Source of the DNA: an uncultured Prevotella sp.
Lineage (GTDB): Bacteria; Bacteroidota; Bacteroidia; Bacteroidales; Bacteroidaceae
Assembly (NCBI GenBank): GCA_946403845.1
Contig: CAMJBL010000014.1
Span: forward strand, 1-53,179
Length of the DNA: 53,179 bases
Direction: 5' to 3'
Shown in pieces: positions 23,871 through 31,719 of this stretch. Position 1 is the first letter of the stretch. Every line of letters starts with the position of its first letter. The notes beneath the pieces are model-generated. The model made no database searches. It worked only from the letters and a program-made list of their open reading frames with translations, and was not told the origin of the DNA. The translations under genes and the position numbers were made by a program.

Positions 23871-24706
23871 TTCTCCACGATGTCGCTTTCTTCGCGGATG
23901 AGCACCTGCCAGGTGTTATTATAGCGGGTGAAGATGCCTGTGATGTCAACTTCCCCCTGTGGCAGAGGCTTGTTGGCAAAGTCGGCATAAGTGCTGGTGC
24001 GTACCACGAGCTGGTTCGAAGAGATACCCTGCAGGGCACGGTTCACGCTGTTGGCTGCGTCTTTATCCTTGTCAGCGGCGAAGACCTTCTTACCATTGGC
24101 GCCTTGGAACTTCACACCCTTGATGGTCATGAGTCGTCCGCAGTTCTCTTTCATATAGTCCACATTGCCGAGCATCGTCTTGTCGAAGTCTACTGGGCTG
24201 ACACTCTTCAGATTGAGCATCTTGAAATGCGACTGCCAGAGGCTGCGTGGCATACGGCTCACGTAGGTACGTCCGTTCTTGTTGGTATAGGGCGTGCCGA
24301 TCTCCGGTTGTTGGCCATAGCTGCCGATGTAGAGGTCTTGCAGCTCTACGACAATCTCGCGTCCCACCTGCAGCTGTCCGAAAATACCGCCCTGGGCCAC
24401 GCAGATGATGATGGAACCGGTGCCGTCCTCGATGGCGATCTGGTTGTAGATATTACCCTGAACATCGTTACCCGTCACCACACCCTTGATTTGTGTGGGT
24501 TCTGTGAACTGCACGTAGCTGCCGTTGTAGATCACGGTGGCATATTTCTGCTTGAGCTGGGCGATGGTCACGACGTTGGTCTCTGTGACAGCCTGGTTGC
24601 CATATTCGCTGCCGTCGGTGCCGGGGATGTCCCAGTCGTTGTCCATACAACCAGTGAAGATGGCGCAAGCAAATGCTATTATAATATAATAATGTATATG
24701 TCTCAT
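23867..24706 (-). CDS. DUF5689-like lipoprotein
   Basis: 279 residues. The signal peptide ends IFTGC, followed by M-D-N-D-W-D, an acidic surface-type start. The pattern TNVVTIAQLKQKY, then PTQIKGVVTGND, NIYNQIAIEDGTGSIIICV and GREIVVELQDLYIGSYGQQPEIG is that of DUF5689, an OB-like domain found beside TonB-dependent receptors and EEP-type nucleases in Bacteroidetes. A second part (RLMTIKGVKFQGANG... QLVVRTSTYADFANKPLPQGEVDITGIF) repeats the same logic, so the protein may hold two OB folds. It follows the receptor gene by 6 bases, so they are one operon. Direct evidence for ligand is lacking. Confidence 0.82.
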   Translation of the reverse strand: MRHIHYYIIIAFACAIFTGCMDNDWDIPGTDGSEYGNQAVTETNVVTIAQLKQKYATVIYNGSYVQFTEPTQIKGVVTGNDVQGNIYNQIAIEDGTGSIIICVAQGGIFGQLQVGREIVVELQDLYIGSYGQQPEIGTPYTNKNGRTYVSRMPRSLWQSHFKMLNLKSVSPVDFDKTMLGNVDYMKENCGRLMTIKGVKFQGANGKKVFAADKDKDAANSVNRALQGISSNQLVVRTSTYADFANKPLPQGEVDITGIFTRYNNTWQVLIREESDIVEK

Positions 24707-24712
24707 AACGTC

Positions 24713-27280
24713 TTAGAATTTATAACCGATGTTCAACATGCCATTAATTCCGTAAGAGTAGAACTTCTTGGGGTTCAATGAGAAGCGGTAGGCGCGGATG
24801 TTGCCGCTGGCGGTGTAGTCGCTTCGGCTCTGCTCGTAACCTCCGGTAACAATCTTCTGGTTGTTCAGCAGGTTGGTGATCGAGAGGTTGATACTGAGCT
24901 GGCGGCCTTGTTTCAGACGGATGCTGCGGCCTACAGAGGCGTCAAGCATGAATCCACCCTTGCCTTTCTGCTGTTCCAGAGCACTCTCCAGGATATTGCC
25001 GTCGTTGTCGGTTACGGTCTCACCCGCATTCTGACGGTTGCGGAGGGTCGATTCGTAACGGAACGAAGGCGAGTAGGAGAGGTAGATGCGGTCGTACCAG
25101 TTGCAGTTCAGGTCGATGAACCATCCCCACTTATGGTAGCTGAAGATCAGACTGGCTGCTGTGAGCGGTGTACCACTCTCGCGCATGTTCTTATTCAGTA
25201 CCATTTCCGGCTTGTGGTCGTTATTGTCGTTATAGGTGCCGGTGGTCGAACTCATATACCAGACATGGGCGTTATTGGTGTTCTTGGCCTCGGCAATGGT
25301 GCCGATAGTCTTGATGTTGAACTCGTTACTCAGCTTGAAGTTGATACCCCATTCCACACCGTAGTATTCCTTGTTGATACCCGTCATCGAGACGTATGAG
25401 AACGAGTTGATGTCGTCATAATAGAAGTTCTGCCACTCGGTTTCGTCCTTGATCTGGCTGTAGTAACCGGTGATGTTGGCCTTCATCCAGGGTAACTGGA
25501 TCTGGTAACCGAGTTCTGCACTGAGCACCTTCTCGTTCTTCAGGTCGGTCACAAAGTCATTGCACACCTGTGGCGAGATGAAGGCTGTGCGGACCTGCGG
25601 GGCCTTCCACTCATAGCCGACACCTAAGGTCACGACGTTACCCTGGCCGACGTTATAGTGGATACCGGCCTTTCCGCCACCATCCAGGAAGAAGGCCGAC
25701 TTGCTCTCGCCGTAGGAGTTCTCTGGTGCCATACCATTCTGCATGTTGCCATGTCGGGACATCTCCACGCCACCGACACGTCCGCTGATGAAGGAGTGCA
25801 TGCGTCCCTTGTCGTATTTGAAGGTGGCCCACCAGTTGGCCTTGTCTATCAGGAAGTCAAAGTCAAATGAGAAACGGTCGCCTACACCCACGAAGCCATT
25901 CGGATTCCTGAGGTCATACTGTACGCGTGGGTCATTGGCATTGTACTGTCCCAGAGCATAGGTATTGATGTTGTGGAAAGAGAGGGCGCCTAACAGGTCG
26001 TGCATCGTGATATAGTGGCTGGTCTTGTTGGTAGCCAGCGAGATACCTGTGTTGATAGAGGCAAACCGGTTGATCTCTCTCTGTAAGGATGAAGAGAGCG
26101 ACAGGGTAAGGTTGTCCGTATGGTTCTTCTCGATGTAGTACATGGCATCCTGTCCCTGTGCACCTGCTACCTTGTTGGAGAAGTAGAGCTGGTCGAAGTT
26201 GATCTGACGGTTTTCCTTGCTGCTCATCCAGAAATTGCGGGCTCTTTCGAAGTCTGTAATCGCCTGGTTGGTGCGGTTGGCGGCATCCGTCTCATCCCAG
26301 ACATCGAAATAGCTCGAAGGCATGTTCTTCCAATAGTCCGGCTGAGGATTATCGGCGTTGTTGTAGTCAAGCTTGGTGCGTGCATACATGCTGTAGAGTC
26401 CCATCAGCGAGGTGGTCAGCTTGGCCTTCTGGCTGATCTGGTAGTCCCAGGTGAGCAGAGCCGTTGGCGCCCAGTCGTTGACGACGCGTGACGAACGCTT
26501 CTTGCCGTCCTGATAACCCCAATAGGGATTATAGTAGCGGTCGTTGGCCAGCCAGTAGGTCTCGTCGGTGCCTGCTCCCTGTGTGGCACGCTCCGTGGGA
26601 TTACCCCAAGTGACGAGCGACAGACGGTGATGGTCGTTGAAGATCTTCTCCACACCGAGGAAGTAGGAGAGGGAGTTGTAGAATGTGCCTTCCACATAAC
26701 CCTCATTGGCCCAACGGTAGGTGAGATTGGCTGAGAAGGCCCACCCATTGGCATTGATGCCGGAGTTGTAGGTGTACATTGCCCTCACACGGTAGTTGCG
26801 GTTGGCACCTGTCACCGTGACTCTCTGACCTTGGGCCATCGCCGACGGACGGAAGTTGTAGTTGTTGGAACCGCCCATAGCCGGCATACCGAAATTGTTG
26901 GTTTCGAAAGGCAAGGAGTTTTCCACACCTTTGGTCTGCTGGTTCAAACCACCAACGAGAGAGAAACGGAACTGCCCCGTCTCCATATCGTTCATCGGGG
27001 CGCCGTTGATGTAGATCTCATTGTACTTTTGGTTAAAAGCACGGAACTTGAAACGCACAGGACTGAACAGATATCCCACCTGCGAGGCGTAGATATTGTT
27101 GTTCGAATGGATGATGGTCACGTTCTGCGACATGTCGTCATCCTCACCCAACTGTGCTTCTGTGAATGTGAACGCCTGTTCTTGCATTCCCTCTTCCGCA
27201 AGGGAGTCGGAGACCTCTTGCGCCAGCATCGGGGAAGCGGCAACGAAGGCGATTGCAAGCAATTTAAGCCTTTTCATCAT
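24713..27280 (-). CDS. TonB-dependent outer-membrane receptor
   Basis: 855 residues from the ATG at 27280; the frame begins with an in-frame TTG two codons earlier. Signal peptide MMKRLKLLAIAFVAASPMLAQ. There is no carboxypeptidase-like N-terminal domain and no obvious TonB-box. The plug-like part includes YLFSPVRFKFRAFNQKYNEIYINGAPMND. The long remainder has alternating beta-strand composition with many aromatic residues, and it ends with a strand finishing in phenylalanine (MLNIGYKF), the usual outer-membrane barrel signal. No SusD-like partner follows; instead two OB-fold-like lipoproteins do. I infer that those lipoproteins supply the ligand, possibly nucleic-acid fragments. Confidence 0.85.
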   Translation of the reverse strand: MMKRLKLLAIAFVAASPMLAQEVSDSLAEEGMQEQAFTFTEAQLGEDDDMSQNVTIIHSNNNIYASQVGYLFSPVRFKFRAFNQKYNEIYINGAPMNDMETGQFRFSLVGGLNQQTKGVENSLPFETNNFGMPAMGGSNNYNFRPSAMAQGQRVTVTGANRNYRVRAMYTYNSGINANGWAFSANLTYRWANEGYVEGTFYNSLSYFLGVEKIFNDHHRLSLVTWGNPTERATQGAGTDETYWLANDRYYNPYWGYQDGKKRSSRVVNDWAPTALLTWDYQISQKAKLTTSLMGLYSMYARTKLDYNNADNPQPDYWKNMPSSYFDVWDETDAANRTNQAITDFERARNFWMSSKENRQINFDQLYFSNKVAGAQGQDAMYYIEKNHTDNLTLSLSSSLQREINRFASINTGISLATNKTSHYITMHDLLGALSFHNINTYALGQYNANDPRVQYDLRNPNGFVGVGDRFSFDFDFLIDKANWWATFKYDKGRMHSFISGRVGGVEMSRHGNMQNGMAPENSYGESKSAFFLDGGGKAGIHYNVGQGNVVTLGVGYEWKAPQVRTAFISPQVCNDFVTDLKNEKVLSAELGYQIQLPWMKANITGYYSQIKDETEWQNFYYDDINSFSYVSMTGINKEYYGVEWGINFKLSNEFNIKTIGTIAEAKNTNNAHVWYMSSTTGTYNDNNDHKPEMVLNKNMRESGTPLTAASLIFSYHKWGWFIDLNCNWYDRIYLSYSPSFRYESTLRNRQNAGETVTDNDGNILESALEQQKGKGGFMLDASVGRSIRLKQGRQLSINLSITNLLNNQKIVTGGYEQSRSDYTASGNIRAYRFSLNPKKFYSYGINGMLNIGYKF

Positions 27281-27315
27281 AAGCAAATATTTATAGTTGT
27301 TAGTAAATTATGTGG

Positions 27316-27374
27316 CAAAGATAATAAAAAAAATCGATATGAGCGTTTAGTTTCGAAAAAAAATATTATCTTTG
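27316..27374. promoter_or_regulatory. divergent -7 elements for the receptor operon and the nuclease-udk operon
   Basis: TATCTTTG on the minus strand (27323-27316) and TATCTTTG on the plus strand (27367-27374), 43 bases apart. -33 motifs are imperfect on both sides, which would be consistent with activator dependence. The shared region suggests the two operons are controlled together. Confidence 0.6.
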
Positions 27375-27396
27375 CACCATAAAAACCTGTTTTGAT

Positions 27397-28449
27397 ATGA
27401 AAAAAGTCTATTTATTACTGCTGACTATGTTCCTTTTCCTTGGAACAAGTGAGTCACAGGCCCAGTCGAAAAAGTACTCGGTCTATGGCGTAGGTTTCTA
27501 CAATTTGGAGAATCTGTTCGATACCTGTCACGATGCAGGCAAGAATGATTATGAGTATCTGCCAGAGGGTACAAACAAGTGGACGGGCCTGAAGTATACG
27601 CATAAGTTGCGTAATATGTCGCGTGTTCTATCTGAAATGGGTACCGATAAACTGCCGAAGGTCGGCTGTGCAGCCATTGGTGTTTCTGAGGTTGAGAATG
27701 CCAAGTGTCTTGAGGACCTTTGCAATCAGGAGCCGCTGAAGGCCAGGAATTTCCAGTTTGTGCATATCGAGGGCCCGGATCAGCGTGGTGTCGACTGTGC
27801 CCTGCTCTACAACCCTGCGCTCTTCACGGTTCGCGATGTCAAGCTCGTACCTTATGTATATAGGTTGCCTCAAGACTCCCTGAGAGCTACCCGCGGTTTC
27901 CTCGTGGTAAGCGGAACCATGGCTGATGAGCATGTGACGATCATCGTCTGCCACTTGCCGTCACGTGGTGCCACATCGTTCTATCGTGAGGAAGGCGGTG
28001 CACAGGTGAAGGTTGTCAAGGACTCGCTGATTGCCGAAGATCCCAATGTGAAACTGCTGGTGATGGGTGATATGAACGATGATCCGCAGGATGCCTCGAT
28101 GGCCAAATGCCTCGGTGCCAAGCGTAAGATAAAGGATGTGGGCGATGGTGATATGTATAACCCTTGGTGGGATGTCCTGGCATCAGGAACAGGTACACTG
28201 ATGTATGATGGTGCCTGGAACCTCTTCGACCAGATTATCCTGTCGCCAAGTCTGATCAACCGCGATAAGTCGAAGGATTATTCTTCGTTGAAACTCTTCT
28301 CGCATCAGATTTTCCGTCGTGACTATCTCTTCCAGAAGGAAGGAAAGTATAAGGGAAACACTCTTCGTACCCAAGCTGGTGGCGTCTGGCTCGATGGCTA
28401 TAGCGACCACCTGCCGACGGTTGTCTACTTAATCAAGGAACAGAAATGA
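27397..28449 (+). CDS. secreted endonuclease/exonuclease/phosphatase family protein
   Basis: 350 residues with signal peptide MKKVYLLLLTMFLFLGTSESQAQ. All hallmark motifs of the Mg-dependent EEP fold are seen in order: GFYNLENLFDT, GVSEVEN (metal-binding Glu), DQRGVDCALLYN, VCHLPSRG, MGDMNDDPQD, and the C-terminal SDHLPTVV (catalytic Asp-His). DNase I-like and extracellular nucleases belong to this fold, though some members act on phospholipids or inositol phosphates. It is divergent from the receptor and lipoprotein operon and overlaps uridine kinase by 4 bases, so a nuclease role is the best reading. No lipobox, so it is periplasmic or secreted. Confidence 0.9.
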   Translation: MKKVYLLLLTMFLFLGTSESQAQSKKYSVYGVGFYNLENLFDTCHDAGKNDYEYLPEGTNKWTGLKYTHKLRNMSRVLSEMGTDKLPKVGCAAIGVSEVENAKCLEDLCNQEPLKARNFQFVHIEGPDQRGVDCALLYNPALFTVRDVKLVPYVYRLPQDSLRATRGFLVVSGTMADEHVTIIVCHLPSRGATSFYREEGGAQVKVVKDSLIAEDPNVKLLVMGDMNDDPQDASMAKCLGAKRKIKDVGDGDMYNPWWDVLASGTGTLMYDGAWNLFDQIILSPSLINRDKSKDYSSLKLFSHQIFRRDYLFQKEGKYKGNTLRTQAGGVWLDGYSDHLPTVVYLIKEQK

Positions 28450-29081
28450 TCATCATCGGTATCGCTGGCGGTTCGGGTTCTGGCAAGACCACCGTCGTTA
28501 AACGTATTTGCAAGGCGCTGCCACCACATTGTGCCGCCGTTATTCCGTTGGATTCTTATTACAACGATACAACGGCATTGACTGACGAGGAGCGTCGTGC
28601 CATCAATTTCGACCATCCGGATGCGTTCGACTGGAAGCTACTCACGGAGCAGATCAAAAAGCTGAAGAGCGGTGAGGCCGTTGAGCAGCCAACCTATTCG
28701 TATGTGCTCTCCAACCGTCTGCCGGAGACCATCCACGTCGATCCGAAACCCGTGATTATCCTCGAGGGCATTATGACGCTGCACTATAAGAAGTTGCGCG
28801 ACATGATGGACTTGAAGATTTTCGTCGATACCGATAGTGATGTGCGCCTCATCCGTAATATCCGTCGCGATGTGGTGGAGCGTGGACGAACCGTCGATAT
28901 GGTGCTCGATCATTATGAGAATGATGTGAAGCCCATGCACGAGCAGTTCATCGAGCCTACCAAGAAGTTTGCCGACCTCATCATTCCCTGGGGTCGTGAA
29001 AACAAGACGGGCATCAGTATCTTGAAGACCTATATAGAAGGTTTCTCAGAAGAGGTGATCGAGGAAATGAAAAAAGAATAG
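28446..29081 (+). CDS. udk: uridine kinase
   Basis: 211 residues. The Walker A motif is GIAGGSGSGKTT at the very start, then PLDSYYND, NFDHPDAFDW (substrate binding), and RLIRNIRRDVVERGR (lid). It phosphorylates uridine and cytidine with ATP or GTP for pyrimidine salvage. It is translationally coupled to the secreted nuclease gene (ATGA overlap), linking extracellular nucleic-acid breakdown to nucleoside salvage. The stop codon lies within a bidirectional terminator. Confidence 0.95.
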   Translation: MIIIGIAGGSGSGKTTVVKRICKALPPHCAAVIPLDSYYNDTTALTDEERRAINFDHPDAFDWKLLTEQIKKLKSGEAVEQPTYSYVLSNRLPETIHVDPKPVIILEGIMTLHYKKLRDMMDLKIFVDTDSDVRLIRNIRRDVVERGRTVDMVLDHYENDVKPMHEQFIEPTKKFADLIIPWGRENKTGISILKTYIEGFSEEVIEEMKKE

Positions 29082-29103
29082 AGGTCGGAAGGCCTCTATT
29101 CTT
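29074..29103. terminator. bidirectional terminator between udk and the DUF308 gene
   Basis: A perfect 11-bp stem (AAGAATAGAGG at 29074-29084 with CCTCTATTCTT at 29093-29103), an 8-base loop, and T-rich tails on both strands. It overlaps the stop codons of both converging genes. Confidence 0.85.
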
Positions 29104-29782
29104 CTTTTATGGTTGGCATATAACGGGAATCATCCTCTGCAGGCGGGGTGGACTCACTCTCTGAAGGTATCTCTTCAACGACCTCTTCTGCAGCAGGTAT
29201 CTCCTGCGCTTTCATGAACTTGCGCTTCTCGTTGTGGATCTTCAGCGCGTTGATCAGCTCTGAGACACCATAAAGCAGACTACACCAGCCGAGCACGAGC
29301 ATCGCCATTGCTGCCGGTGCCAAAGGTTTGATAATGACATACAGACCAACCAGCAGGATGATCGAAGGGAATATCCAATAGCCAAACCCCATCTTGCCAT
29401 ACTTGCGGGCGTTGAGCAGGTTCATGAACTGGTTGACGGCACCAAGAATGAGCACAGCGCCGATGATATACATCAGGGCCTTGACGAAAACGGTAGGCGT
29501 CAGCGCCAGTATCAGACCGAGAATGGCACTGCCCACGCCAACAATCGGGAACGTCGGCTTCTGCCCCGACACGACATTCCCCTCTGCATCGGTAATGGTG
29601 TATTCGCTGACGTTCTTAAGCGCATTGTAATAAGCCACCATCGAGATGATGCCTGATAATAGGAACAAAACGCCAATCGCTATGGTAATCCACGTGACGG
29701 TATTGTCGGGATACTTGATAAGCATGATACCGACGGCAATGGCGCAAATGGCGCGGAATACGGAACTTTGTAATATTTTCAT
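29096..29782 (-). CDS. DUF308 / HdeD-family membrane protein
   Basis: 228 residues with six hydrophobic helices in pairs (AICAIAVGIMLIKYPD, WITIAIGVLFLLSGIISMVAYY, VGSAILGLILALTPTVFV, ALMYIIGAVLILGAVNQF, GYWIFPSIILLVGLYVII, AMAMLVLGWCSLLYGVSELI). This is the three-fold repeat of the HdeD/DUF308 family, whose role is poorly known and in enterobacteria is linked to acid stress. A charged E-rich tail follows. The ATG at 29782 is chosen; the frame to 29821 starts within the promoter region. It shares the heptamer-bearing divergent module at 29810 with the phosphatase gene. Confidence 0.85.
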   Translation of the reverse strand: MKILQSSVFRAICAIAVGIMLIKYPDNTVTWITIAIGVLFLLSGIISMVAYYNALKNVSEYTITDAEGNVVSGQKPTFPIVGVGSAILGLILALTPTVFVKALMYIIGAVLILGAVNQFMNLLNARKYGKMGFGYWIFPSIILLVGLYVIIKPLAPAAMAMLVLGWCSLLYGVSELINALKIHNEKRKFMKAQEIPAAEEVVEEIPSESESTPPAEDDSRYMPTIKEE

Positions 29783-29809
29783 TTCAGTCTTGTTTTCTGG
29801 TTTCCGTTT

Positions 29810-29872
29810 GCAAAGATACAAAAAGTTTATAGTTTATGGTTTATAGTTTATAGTTTTTTTGTATTTTTGCAC
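29810..29872. promoter_or_regulatory. bidirectional promoter module with 5 heptamers (DUF308 / histidine phosphatase)
   Basis: TATCTTTGC on the minus strand at the left edge and TATTTTTG at 29863-29870 on the plus strand. In between are five heptamers at 29826-29860: GTTTATA, GTTTATG, GTTTATA, GTTTATA, GTTTTTT. It is near-identical to 3178-3239, with about three substitutions and one single-base length change. Confidence 0.7.
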
Positions 29873-29887
29873 CAAAATAACGGGAAT

Positions 29888-30394
29888 ATGACCACATTAT
29901 ACTTAGTCAGACACGGTGAAACGGAGGATAATGTCAATCAGATCATGCAGGGTCAGACGCAGGGACGGCTGACGGCAAACGGCATCGTTCAGGCTCAGGA
30001 GGTAAGAGACAAGATGGCCTCGGAGTCGTTCGCCGCTATCATCGCCAGCGATCTGAAACGGTCGGTGGATACAGCCACCATCATTGCCGAGCCCCATCAT
30101 CTGACCGTTGTCCAGACACCTCTGCTTCGCGAACGCGACTGGGGCGGTTTCACGGGCCGTTATATTCCTGACTTGAAGGGCGAGGTGTGGCCTGACGACA
30201 TCGAGACATTAGAAAACCTTCTTTCCCGGGCTGGCGAGTTCATCGCCTTTGTCAAGAAGACGTATCCAGGAAAGAAGGTGCTGGCCGTAGGACATGGCAT
30301 TATCAATAAGGCCGTCCAGGCTGTCTATTATGGGAAGTCAATGAGCGAGGTTCAGCGGATGATGAACGCTGAGGTTCGGATCTTGGAACTTTAA
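29888..30394 (+). CDS. histidine phosphatase superfamily protein
   Basis: 168 residues of the phosphoglycerate-mutase-like fold. The catalytic motif is YLVRHGETEDN at residues 5-15; the second arginine segment is IASDLKRSVDTA, the proton-donor region RERDWGGFTGR, and the late histidine VLAVGHGIINK. It is a small cytoplasmic phosphatase, substrate unknown, similar to the cobC/GpmB group. The ATG at 29888 follows the -7 element by 18 bases. It is convergent with the Arg/Ser-rich protein gene. Confidence 0.9.
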   Translation: MTTLYLVRHGETEDNVNQIMQGQTQGRLTANGIVQAQEVRDKMASESFAAIIASDLKRSVDTATIIAEPHHLTVVQTPLLRERDWGGFTGRYIPDLKGEVWPDDIETLENLLSRAGEFIAFVKKTYPGKKVLAVGHGIINKAVQAVYYGKSMSEVQRMMNAEVRILEL

Positions 30395-30400
30395 GCGCTT

Positions 30401-31573
30401 TTAGCGGCGACCTCCGGCATGTCCGCCAGAGCTGCGGCTGGGACCACCTCCACTATGGGATGCGCTGGAGCTGCGACTGGGGGCAGAATGACTGCTGCTG
30501 CCAATGCTGCGGCTGGGAGCCGAACTGCTGCCGATGCTACGGCTGGGCGATGAGCTGCTGGCGGTGCTGCTGGGGCGTGAGCTGCTGCTATTGCCAAAGC
30601 TGCGACTAGGTCTTGAGCTGCTGCTACCAACACTGCTGCTGCCTACGCTGCTGGGTCTCGAGCTGCTATTGCCGATGCTACTGGGACGCGTACTGCTACT
30701 GCCAGAGCCGAAGTCACGGCTGGGTCTTGTGCTGTTGCTGCTACCTACGCTGCTGGGACGTGAACCGCTGTTGCCAGAACCGAAGTCACGACTGGGTCTT
30801 GTGCTGTTGCGTTCAACATTGCCGTTGGTGCGAGCATCGCTGTTAGGAGTCCTTCCGACGCCAGACTCTGGTCTTGCAGTTCCTGACTCTGGCCTTCTGG
30901 TTCCTGATTCGGGTCTTCTTGCGCCAGACTCCGGTCTTCCGACGCTACGGTCGTTACGGCTTCTGTTCTCCACACGGCCTCTGTTCTCGGCGCGTCCTCT
31001 GCCTTCCGGACGACCTGTCACACGGGTAGAACTATGACTTCTGCCATTGAACTCACCACGGTCCCAACGGTCGTGCATGCCCACATGCTCTCTTCTCGGT
31101 GCGCGGAAGTGCTCGCGGTGGCTATAGTAGTAACCACGATCGCCGTGAACGTGCCAGGCATGTCCGCCACGATAGGTGGCATAGAAGTGCGGACGTCCGA
31201 AGTAGAAGTAGTCACGATGCGGATAGCGGGCATATATGCCGAAGTGCCAGTAGCCTGCCTCCCAGTAGAGGGGACGGTAGAAATAGCTGGCTGCGATAAA
31301 GGCATTCCATTGCCAGTCGAAAAGAATATAGCTCAAATCGAGGTTGCGACGCTCCCAGTAGACGCCAAACACGTCGTTGCGACCTGTCACACCCATCAGA
31401 TAATCGAGGTTGATTTCATAACAAGCCTCGTATTGCTCGTCGGTGAGGTTGAGCTCATAGGCCATCTTATCAGTCAGGAACAAAGCCTCGTTGCGGGCCT
31501 GCTCGAAACTCATTGCGCTGGCAGAGACTGCTATCGTCAGCATCGCCATCAGGGTCATCAACATCTTTTTCAT
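30401..31573 (-). CDS. secreted Arg/Ser/Gly-rich low-complexity protein
   Basis: 390 residues. Signal peptide MKKMLMTLMAMLTIAVSASA, then a folded part of about 140 residues (SFEQARNEALFLTDKMAYELNLTDEQYEACYEINLDY, followed by a Tyr/His/Phe-rich stretch). Everything after about residue 165 is repetitive: RRPESGTRRPESG units, then STRPSRDFGSG, SSRPSSVGSS and SRSIGSSS units. This tail is strongly basic with almost no acidic residues. At DNA level the repeats are imperfect, so this is long-standing rather than recent. The family is not recognised. The basic tail could bind polyanions such as extracellular DNA or polysaccharide; this is inference. The ATG at 31573 begins the signal peptide. Confidence 0.8.
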   Translation of the reverse strand: MKKMLMTLMAMLTIAVSASAMSFEQARNEALFLTDKMAYELNLTDEQYEACYEINLDYLMGVTGRNDVFGVYWERRNLDLSYILFDWQWNAFIAASYFYRPLYWEAGYWHFGIYARYPHRDYFYFGRPHFYATYRGGHAWHVHGDRGYYYSHREHFRAPRREHVGMHDRWDRGEFNGRSHSSTRVTGRPEGRGRAENRGRVENRSRNDRSVGRPESGARRPESGTRRPESGTARPESGVGRTPNSDARTNGNVERNSTRPSRDFGSGNSGSRPSSVGSSNSTRPSRDFGSGSSSTRPSSIGNSSSRPSSVGSSSVGSSSSRPSRSFGNSSSSRPSSTASSSSPSRSIGSSSAPSRSIGSSSHSAPSRSSSASHSGGGPSRSSGGHAGGRR

Positions 31574-31602
31574 AATCGTATCTTTTAAACTGTTAAACAT
31601 TC

Positions 31603-31630
31603 TGTAAACTGTAAACTTTAAACTGTAAAC
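31603..31630. repeat. heptamer array, TGTAAAC type, 4 units
   Basis: TGTAAAC, TGTAAAC, TTTAAAC, TGTAAAC, upstream of the Arg/Ser-rich protein gene. A degenerate unit precedes them. Confidence 0.8.
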
Positions 31631-31719
31631 TAATTACTTTTTCTGTTCACAGTGCAAAGGAACGACTTTTTTAGCAGCGAAACAAAGGATTTTCCCTAAA
31701 TTGGCGGGGATTTTCCCTA

